NCBI GenBank assembly: GCA_046538375.1
Contig: JBKHJA010000039.1
Coordinates: 1 to 21,761, forward strand
Origin: JBKHJA01 sp046538375
Lineage (GTDB): Bacteria; Acidobacteriota; Aminicenantia; Aminicenantales; Aminicenantaceae
Length of the DNA stretch: 21,761 nucleotides
Reading direction: 5' to 3'
Part shown: one piece after another, positions 16,114 to 21,761 of the stretch
Position numbering within the stretch: position 1 is the stretch's first letter
How the letters are laid out: each line of letters opens with the position of its first letter
Position numbers and translations under genes: made by a program
Notes under the pieces: model-generated
Database searches by the model: none
Told to the model about the DNA's origin: nothing
What the model saw: only the letters and a program-made list of their open reading frames with translations

Positions 16114-16968
16114 CTAAAAAAAGCAGGGAAAATTCACTGAATTACCTGTAGAAATCTGGTGCCGGAGGAGGGATTCGAACCCACACTCTGGTCGCCCAGA
16201 ACTGGATTTTGAGTCCAGCGCGTCTGCCAGTTTCGCCACTCCGGCTTTCATTATTTTCAATAATTTACGGGAGTTATCTTTCTTTTTCTGTGAAAAGTGT
16301 GAATAATTTGTGAATATTTGACCGTCATTTTTATTTTGATCCATCATATCTGAAACAGATTCCACAGCCCTCTTTTTAAGCTCTTCGCTGTTGTGTGCAT
16401 ATCTTGAAGTCATCCTTATATCAGAATGTCCTAAAATATCTCTGATGGATACCAAATCAGCTCCCTTCATCAGTTCATATGTTGCGAATGTATGCCTTAA
16501 ATCATGGAATCGGCAATCCCGGATACTTGCTCTTTCCAATGCATTTTCCCAAGCAGTTCTTATGGACCTAATCGGCTTTCCATTCCTCGCAAAGACATAT
16601 TCACTGTCTTCTTTCTTAGCATTTTCCAAAAGATCAGTCAATGTGGAATTCATCGGGATCTTCCTCATTTTACCTGTTTTTGCATGCAGTACCTGAATGA
16701 ATCCTGCCTGAAAATTAACTTGGCTCCACTTTAATGAAAGAATCTCTCCGAGCCTCATTCCTGTATTGAGTGCAGTAATAATAATGGGTCTCAATTCATC
16801 ATTTGCCTCATCTACTAATCTCTGTATTTCATCAGGTGTTAGTATTCTTTCCTTTAAATCCTCTTTTAGAAATTTCACCTCTTTAACCGGATTATAGTCA
16901 GCATATCCCCATTTGATCGCCAGGGTAAATAGATGCCTAATACCATCCTGCCTCCTTGTAAGCGTCAA
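16114..16968 (-). pseudogene. Tyrosine recombinase (integrase), N-terminally truncated; frame runs through tRNA-Leu
   Basis: Seen: the end of a core-binding domain (RHLFTLAIKWGYADYNPV) followed by a complete catalytic domain. Catalytic residues are present: Arg72 in TGMRLGE, Lys97 in HAKTGK, His155 and Arg158 in HDLRHT, His181 in LGHSD, and Tyr190 in SRYAH. Counts run from the TTG at 16968. About 80-100 N-terminal residues normal for phage or island integrases are missing. Upstream codons lose similarity and hit a stop at 17023-17025, where IS91 debris begins, so insertion or deletion there probably broke the gene. From residue 242 the frame is simply the translation of the tRNA-Leu gene (AGVAKLADALDSKSSSG) and goes on to a stop at 16114. 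The integrase probably used this tRNA as its attachment site. The true C-terminal function beyond about residue 215 is doubtful. Confidence 0.82.
16157..16245 (-). tRNA. tRNA-Leu, anticodon CAA, with encoded CCA
   Basis: The minus strand reads GCCGGAG at the 5' end and CTCCGGC-A-CCA at the 3' end, giving a perfect 7-bp acceptor stem. The anticodon arm is CTGGA-CTCAAAA-TCCAG, so the anticodon is CAA and reads UUG. A long variable arm built around TCTGG and CCAGA marks a class II tRNA. The T-arm is GTGGG-TTCGAAT-CCCTC, whose stem has one mismatch or wobble. The GGCAGACGC segment of the D-arm fits Leu tRNAs. Everything needed for function appears present. The gene is nested in the 3' end of the integrase frame on the same strand. 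Confidence 0.95.
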
Positions 16969-17086
16969 CGGAACTTTACAGTTCTGAGCTGCAAGAGGCA
17001 GGGTTCCTTCTGCTAACTCCTTTCATTTCAGCAATTATCCCCTTCCTTCGGGGATTGGTCCGTTTCTTGATGGACAGCTCCTTGCT

Positions 17087-17347
17087 GTGGCAGGAATCTA
17101 TCGCCCCCGACATCCGGAGCGCACCGTGCTCTACCGCGTGCTCTTCCATTACTTTGAGCAGTTCCTTGCCGAATACGAGAGCCGTTTCGAGAGAGAACAT
17201 GGCTTCTTCCTCACCGACCATGCCGGGGGGGACCGCATCATCAACCATCTCAAGCTGACATTTGTGGCGGAGAGACCTCCGTCCCCTCATATGGTCTCGC
17301 AGGCATTCCTGATGGATTCCGAGGCTCCGGCTGAATATTTTTCGTGA
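17087..17347 (+). pseudogene. IS91-family transposase with in-frame internal deletion
   Basis: The 86-residue frame joins the two ends of an IS91-type transposase. Residues 1-41 (GIYRPRHPERTVLYRV, then FLAEYESRFEREHGF) are the N-terminal region. The remainder (RIINHLKLTFVAERPP, ending in EAPAEYFS) is the C-terminal end. The whole HUH/Y2 catalytic core and zinc motif are missing, so it cannot catalyse transposition. The join lies around FFLTDHAGG, where the N-terminal GFF and the C-terminal AFxxDYAVV region meet; microhomology there may have caused the deletion. The frame stayed open to the normal stop codon. GTG at 17087 is only a possible start. Confidence 0.75.
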
Positions 17348-17510
17348 TTTTCTCCTTGAGCAGGGAGGAGAAGTCTGGCTGATTTTTGGAGTTTTCAGGG
17401 CGTCTCTGCGGCTCATGAATCGTTTTGGCCCACCAGGAGCGACTTCCTCTTGTCCTTGATATCTTTTTTTTCGTGACTTATATTTCTTAGCGATGGTTGA
17501 AGGGGAAAAT
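17252..17510 (+). repeat. 259-bp direct repeat, copy 1 (IS91 right end)
   Basis: It matches 20793-21051 base for base except for three substitutions found by eye (first at 17282), with no indels. It covers the last 32 transposase codons plus about 163 nt of non-coding tail, ending AAGGGGAAAAT. Same orientation as copy 2; start-to-start distance 3541 nt. Confidence 0.9.
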
Positions 17511-17634
17511 CGACACAAAAAGGCTCACTTGGCCGCCATAGCCGAAAAGGAAATTCCTATAGAAAAAAAATGCAGAGGCGGATGGCTAACCAGGGCTATG
17601 AACAAATCCTCTCCTAATTCACCTCGAAAGGGGA

Positions 17635-17664
17635 TTGACTGATTTTAATGCGTTTATTTATAAG
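17635..17664 (+). promoter_or_regulatory. Sigma70-type promoter of the Asp-box propeller gene
   Basis: TTGACT (17635-17640, five of six) and TATAAG (17659-17664, five of six) are separated by 18 nt. Transcription would start near 17671, giving a leader of about 65 nt before the ATG at 17737. The promoter lies outside the IS91 repeat, so the gene need not depend on the element for expression. Confidence 0.55.
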
Positions 17665-17736
17665 GATTTCTCAGGCGGCTCAGTCTTTTAGATAATTTCT
17701 TAAAAAGACAAGATGAAGGGTATACTGAGGACGAAA

Positions 17737-20094
17737 ATGAAGAAAAAGGGCAAGAAATCTCTGTTTCTGAAAAGACTTTCTCTGTGCCTCTTTATTTCCT
17801 GTCTTTTCTTCCTGTTGATGAACGCATCACCTTCTTGGTTTCGGTCACCCGTAAGGCCGCTCTCTGAACAGGCCTGGATTCGCACAGGAGGACCCACCGG
17901 GGGGCTCGGCTATGATGTGCGAATCCATCCCGGGGACAAAAACATTATGTTTGTTACGGATAATCCCAGCGGAGTCAACAAGAGTTATGATGCGGGAAAG
18001 ACATGGGTGCAGAGGAATGAGGGGATCACATCCAGGGCAGGGCCTTCATTGGATGGCATCCCTATTTTTTCCCTGACAATAGATTCAATGAATCCAGAGA
18101 TCATTTGGGCAGGAACTCAGAATGCGAAAGGCATATACAGGTCAAGCGATGGCGGTGAGACCTGGATGAAAAGGGACAACGGAATCAAAGAAGGAAATGA
18201 AATCTCTTTTCGGGGTTTCGCTGTTCATCCATTTGATTCCGACATCGTCTTTGCCGGTGCGGAGATATCAAGCGGAATACAGGGAAAAGAATTTGACCTG
18301 ACCAGAGGAAAGATCTACCGCACTCAAAATGGAGGAGAAGACTGGCAGTGTGTTTGGACCGCGGACAACCTTGTACGCATCATCATCTTCGACCCACAAA
18401 ATCCAGATATCATGTACGCTTCCACAGGCATTTTCGACAGAGAAGCTTATAATGGCGAGGGTGTGGGCGTCTTAAAGTCATTGGATGGAGGAGACACCTG
18501 GTTTCCGATAAACAACGGAATCCCGAATAGTCAAGGAAATCGTTTCATAGGCTTTCTGGAGATGCATCCGGATCATTCAGGGATTCTTTTCGCTGCTGCC
18601 GGCAACAACGCCATGGGCCGGGGCGGTATCTTCCGGACAACAGACGGCGGAGAGCACTGGAAGAAAGTCCTCGCCGACGATATCTTTACAGTCGTCACCC
18701 TGAGTCCATCCAATCCCAACGTCGTCTATGCAGGGAGCGAACATTCTTTTTACAGAAGCTCTGATATGGGCGAGACCTGGCAGGAGTTGAGGAAGGAGGC
18801 TGAAGGATGCTGGGGCCCTCCGGGCGTGAGAGCGGGATTCCCCATAAGTGCTGTTGTCGACCCAAAGGACCCTTTGACCGTTTTTGTCAACAACTACAAC
18901 GGAGGAAATTTTGTCTCGAAGGATGGCGGCCAGACCTGGGAAGACTGTAGCGATGGATACACGGGAGCTCATCTTCACGATATTGCCGTGGATAAAAGCA
19001 ACTCAGCTGTTGTCTACACCATCGGGAGGAGCGGTCCTTTTGTCAGCCGTAATGGAGGGTCGAGCTGGCAGGGTTTGGCTTACAGCCCAGCAGCCTATCC
19101 AGAGTGGTATGCGGTGGGTGTGAATCCTCAAAATTCCCAGGAAGTGATTGTCTCCACCGAGCACGAGGGGGTTCTCCTAAGAAGTAAGGATGGGGGAAAG
19201 AGCTGGGAGAAGGTCTTTGACCATCCTCAGGCATGTGGAGATCCTCAGATGAGGCATGGATTCAGGGCCATAACCTACGCTCCTTCTAATCCAGCAATTG
19301 TCTACGCTGGTATGTGTAAAGGGAGGCGGACAATCATGGGAGATTTTCCTTCAGGACCAAGCTTCGGGATGTTCAAGTCAACAGATGGAGGAGCAACCTG
19401 GCAGGAGATCAACACAGGACTCAAGACCTCTTTGATAAACATCCAGTGCATAGTTGTGGCTCCAGAAATCCCTGATACTGTCTACATCGGCACCTGGCGT
19501 GATGGTCTCTTCAAGACTACAGATGGGGGGAAAACCTGGTTTCCCAAAAACAACGGGCTCGCTGTCAGCGATGTCTGTTCTCTCTCGATTGACCCCAGGA
19601 ATCCAGAAATCCTTTACGCCGGGCTGGGTGAAGGTGCCGGAATCTATAAATCCACCGATGGAGGCGACTTCTGGAACTCAGTCAACAGCGGGATTAACAT
19701 CCAATGTCCGTCCTATCTGCTGTCTTTCGGCCAAGTACAGAAAGGCATTTCCTTCCAGGCCCCTCCAAAAATAGTGCCTTCAGATTATTATTCTGTTCCC
19801 TGGACATCAATCTGGGATATCGTCATAGATCCAACAAACTCCCAGAGTCTGTATGCCGCGGACCATCAAAGCGGTGTTTACATGTCTTCCGACGGGGGAG
19901 AGAGCTGGATGCCCCTGAATGAAGGACTGTCCACTAAGGCTGTCACTGCATTGTCCATCTCTTCAGATGGACAGGTGATTTATGCCGCCACAGAAGGCGG
20001 AGGGGTCTTCAGGCTAGGCGGAGTCAGATACGGAGATAGAGAACCTGTAGGGGATAGGAAAAAGAGGCTTCGGAAAGGTCGCTCTCTGCGTTGA
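17737..20094 (+). CDS. Exported Asp-box (BNR) repeat beta-propeller protein
   Basis: I chose ATG at 17737 because GAGGA stands at good spacing. An in-frame ATG at 17713 would add eight residues but lacks a ribosome binding site. The 785-residue product begins with KKK and a long hydrophobic stretch (about residues 14-31), a signal peptide or anchor. The rest holds thirteen Asp-box motifs of the form SxDGGxTW, for example SSDGGETW, SLDGGDTW, STDGGATW and SSDGGESW. Blade strands such as NPDIMYAST and NPEILYAGL lie between them. This number suggests two stacked propellers, as in Vps10/sortilin and GH74-type proteins. No catalytic residues of sialidases (Arg triad, FRIP) are visible, so enzymatic activity cannot be claimed; binding or polysaccharide-related roles are possible. 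The gene lies between two IS91 direct repeats. The C-terminus is short and basic. Confidence 0.88.
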   Translation: MKKKGKKSLFLKRLSLCLFISCLFFLLMNASPSWFRSPVRPLSEQAWIRTGGPTGGLGYDVRIHPGDKNIMFVTDNPSGVNKSYDAGKTWVQRNEGITSRAGPSLDGIPIFSLTIDSMNPEIIWAGTQNAKGIYRSSDGGETWMKRDNGIKEGNEISFRGFAVHPFDSDIVFAGAEISSGIQGKEFDLTRGKIYRTQNGGEDWQCVWTADNLVRIIIFDPQNPDIMYASTGIFDREAYNGEGVGVLKSLDGGDTWFPINNGIPNSQGNRFIGFLEMHPDHSGILFAAAGNNAMGRGGIFRTTDGGEHWKKVLADDIFTVVTLSPSNPNVVYAGSEHSFYRSSDMGETWQELRKEAEGCWGPPGVRAGFPISAVVDPKDPLTVFVNNYNGGNFVSKDGGQTWEDCSDGYTGAHLHDIAVDKSNSAVVYTIGRSGPFVSRNGGSSWQGLAYSPAAYPEWYAVGVNPQNSQEVIVSTEHEGVLLRSKDGGKSWEKVFDHPQACGDPQMRHGFRAITYAPSNPAIVYAGMCKGRRTIMGDFPSGPSFGMFKSTDGGATWQEINTGLKTSLINIQCIVVAPEIPDTVYIGTWRDGLFKTTDGGKTWFPKNNGLAVSDVCSLSIDPRNPEILYAGLGEGAGIYKSTDGGDFWNSVNSGINIQCPSYLLSFGQVQKGISFQAPPKIVPSDYYSVPWTSIWDIVIDPTNSQSLYAADHQSGVYMSSDGGESWMPLNEGLSTKAVTALSISSDGQVIYAATEGGGVFRLGGVRYGDREPVGDRKKRLRKGRSLR

Positions 20095-20330
20095 GACGAT
20101 CATGGCATCGATGATTCTATCGCCGGAAATTCAGACCTGATAATTCACTTCCCCATAAAAGAATGATCCACGCTCCTTTTTCTTGATGGAATTCCCTGTC
20201 TGAAACAAAGCCTGATCGTTAATCTTAAAACTCAACACACATCTTTCCAGAATCAGATGAAGTTGTTCTTATTGATGAAATGAGCGGCGAGGAGAGGACA
20301 AGAAACAAATAATGCGTTATACTATTATAA

Positions 20331-20888
20331 TCTGATATCAAAGTCCGGGCAGAAACAAGACAAGAGGCAGAAAGAATCGGAAAGTACATGATCCGGCCTC
20401 TTTTGTCCCTGGAACGCCTTTCCTTCGATGAGAAAGAGGGTCAAGTCTGCTACCGGTATGGGAAAGGCCCGGAAGAGGTGGAGATGATGGACTACCTGAA
20501 GTTCATCGCCCGGACGACTTCCCATATTCCAGACAAAGGTCAGGTCACAATCCGTTACTTCGGCCTCTATGCGAATGCCCATCGGGGCAAAATCCGTAAG
20601 TCAGAGCAAGGACGGCATAGGCTCCTGATCGTTGAGGAGGAGAGCCCGAGAATCCCCCGCCGGGGCTGGGCCGAGATGATCCGGAAAGTCTACGAGGTAG
20701 ATCCTCTGGTTTGTGATCAGTACGGAGCACAGATGAAGGTCATCGCTTTTATTATGGATTATGCCGTGGTGGACAGGATCATCCATCACCTTAAGCTGAC
20801 ATTTGTGGCGGAGAGACCTCCGCCCTCTCATATGGTCTCGCAGGCATTCTTGATGGATTCCGAGGCTCCGGCTGAATATTTTTCGTGA
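20331..20888 (+). pseudogene. IS91-family transposase, C-terminal remnant (copy 2)
   Basis: The frame is open from 20331 and has an internal ATG at 20388. Seen: ERIGKYMIRPLLSLERLSF, then MDYLKFIARTTSHIPDKGQV, then FGLYANAHRGK and GWAEMIRKVYEVDP, and the terminal LKLTFVAERPP. This is the characteristic C-terminal half of IS91-type Y2 transposases. The N-terminal zinc-binding and HUH part is absent. The late Cys-rich motif (normally CPKCGG) is degraded to CDQYGA. The protein is therefore inactive. It differs from copy 1 just upstream of the near-identical 259-bp end, so the two copies probably derive from different but related elements, or part of the end was homogenised by recombination. Confidence 0.85.
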
Positions 20889-21051
20889 TTTTCTCCTTGA
20901 GCAGGGAGGAGAAGTCTGGCTGATTTTTGGAGTTTTCAGGGCGTCTCTGCGGCTCATGAATCGTTTTGGCCCACCAGGAGCGACTTCCTCTTGTCCTTGA
21001 TATCTTTTTTTTCGTGACTTATATTTCTTAGCGATGGTTGAAGGGGAAAAT
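20793..21051 (+). repeat. 259-bp direct repeat, copy 2 (IS91 right end)
   Basis: This is the partner of 17252-17510, with three substitutions seen by eye and no indels. Recombination between the two would remove a 3.5-kb circle carrying the Asp-box propeller gene. Some 41 nt beyond the right border both copies are followed by a further shared stretch: GCCGAAAAGG-AAATTCCTATA at copy 1 and GCTGAAAAGC-AAATTCCTATA at copy 2. Confidence 0.9.
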
Positions 21052-21155
21052 GGCAATTATGATGCGCTCCCAGCTACCGAAGCTGAAAAGCAAATTCCTA
21101 TATTTTTTTACATTTCCACTCAAAATAAAACGCATATAGTGTTGGGAGGTAAAAG

Positions 21156-21761
21156 ATGATTAGACATCATAGGAGCCGCTCTGGCAGCATTTTTATATCT
21201 ATCGTGCTTTTGATATGGACTGTACTGTTTCTTTGGTGCTGTAATCCCCGAAATACAAGGCTAGAATTGGAGTTTCTTGAAGGTACAGACATGGAGGGCG
21301 TGCCCTCGCCAGACGGAAGGCAGATAGCACTACAGCTCTGGTCACACATCTGGATTTTGGATATAGAGAATGGAGAAGCTCATCCTCTAACCAATCCCCT
21401 ATCACCACCGGACGAGCATTGGTTTCCACGTTGGTCACCAGACGGCAAATTCATCGTATTTTATTCTCTCCGAGAAGATGCAGGGCTATTTGTAGTTCCT
21501 GCCTCCGGTGAAACACCGAATCTTCTCACCAAGGGAGAATTCGATTTCTGGCCAAGCTGGTCGCCAGATGGAAAAACAATTGTGTTTAACCGCATGGGAG
21601 GTCTTTATACAATCCCGGCTGAAGGAGGAACTCTAAATCGTATAACAGCCGATACGATCCAAGCGCGGCATCCTGCATGGTCTCCGGATGGAAAGAGGAT
21701 TGCGTTTAGCTCGAGCGGTCATCTCTCAATAATTTCTCCAGATGGAAATTCTCTTCAAAAA
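21156..21761 (+). CDS. TolB/PD40-type beta-propeller protein (partial, runs off right edge)
   Basis: ATG at 21156 follows a near-perfect ribosome binding site (GGGAGG, 6 nt spacing), and the frame stays open for 202 codons to the edge. Seen: a basic N-terminus and a hydrophobic stretch (about residues 11-27, ending near WCC), giving an exported or membrane-anchored protein; the Cys context is not a good lipobox. After it come repeated PD40 motifs: PSPDGRQIA, WSPDGKFIV, WSPDGKTIV, WSPDGKRIA and ISPDGN, spaced about 40-45 residues as in TolB-type propellers. Known relatives include TolB and many uncharacterised propellers, sometimes with a C-terminal peptidase or kinase part, which the edge hides. 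The gene starts about 100 nt after the IS91 remnant. Confidence 0.83.
   Translation, partial: MIRHHRSRSGSIFISIVLLIWTVLFLWCCNPRNTRLELEFLEGTDMEGVPSPDGRQIALQLWSHIWILDIENGEAHPLTNPLSPPDEHWFPRWSPDGKFIVFYSLREDAGLFVVPASGETPNLLTKGEFDFWPSWSPDGKTIVFNRMGGLYTIPAEGGTLNRITADTIQARHPAWSPDGKRIAFSSSGHLSIISPDGNSLQK

Larger units (their letters stand above)
17037..17510 (+). mobile_element. Internally deleted IS91-family element (copy 1)
   Basis: The unit starts near a perfect hairpin, ATCCCC-TTCCTTC-GGGGAT (17037-17055). It contains the fused transposase frame 17087-17347 and ends with the 259-bp right segment shared with copy 2. The right border at 17510 is set by the sharp loss of near-identity between the copies. 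The left border is a guess, because the adjacent integrase is broken somewhere between about 16970 and 17037. IS91 elements transpose by a rolling-circle mechanism and do not make target duplications, so no flanking repeats are expected. Confidence 0.6.

Noticed and set aside
16976..17518. Minus-strand open frame whose start-proximal part nearly repeats in a second minus-strand frame at 20601-21056
   Set aside because: The apparent protein conservation is fully explained by the 259-bp DNA repeat, and the strand opposite reads the recognisable IS91 transposase ends. No ribosome binding site or known domain.
20260..20312. Protein-like plus-strand stretch ending in DEMSGEERTRNK before a stop
   Set aside because: It is a short frame of 26 codons without a start or ribosome binding site and matches nothing I recognise.
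1..21761. CRISPR array, rRNA genes, replication origin or known riboswitch
   Set aside because: I looked for regularly spaced repeats, rRNA landmarks, DnaA-box clusters and classic riboswitch cores and saw none.

Overview
The window looks like a chromosomal stretch of a Gram-negative-type (diderm), moderate-G+C bacterium. The basis is RND efflux genes with a periplasmic adaptor, several exported proteins, a two-component regulator fragment and a PAS/GGDEF protein. The mix of a SnoaL-like lipoprotein, Asp-box and PD40 propeller proteins and a DUF4438 protein recalls uncultured anaerobic lineages such as Candidatus Aminicenantota. That placement is an impression from gene content only; there is no rRNA or marker gene here.

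Left part (1-4.7 kb): an AbiEi-type antitoxin gene runs off the left edge, with two short palindromes in its promoter region. Next come the DNA-binding half of an OmpR-type response regulator, an MFS transporter, a degraded gene remnant with a long inverted repeat, and a TerB-like protein. All are on the minus strand.

Efflux block (3.5-11.2 kb, minus strand): two different RND permeases overlap by ATGA, and a membrane-fusion adaptor gene follows 120 nt downstream. The layout suggests an MdtABC-like pump with two unlike permeases. No TolC-type outer-membrane factor lies in the window. The first permease carries an extra hydrophobic segment between TM6 and TM7.

Middle (11.2-16.1 kb): a dispersed-repeat-like sequence, a SnoaL-like lipoprotein with a good sigma70-type promoter, and an intergenic region with stem-loops. 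An exported protein made of two tandem DUF4438 units follows; the first unit has lost the His residues kept in the second. Then comes a PAS-PAS-GGDEF diguanylate cyclase with both active site and I-site present.

Right part (16.1-21.8 kb): a tRNA-Leu(CAA) gene lies inside the 3' end of a tyrosine recombinase reading frame whose N-terminus is missing. Two defective IS91-family remnants share a 259-bp near-identical right end. They flank a large exported Asp-box (BNR) propeller protein that has its own promoter. A TolB/PD40-type propeller gene starts just beyond the second remnant and runs off the right edge. This end reads as a tRNA-associated, decayed genomic island.

The best candidates for undescribed biology are the asymmetric tandem DUF4438 protein and the RND pair with the enlarged TM6-TM7 linker. 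No complete new multi-gene system can be demonstrated from this window alone.
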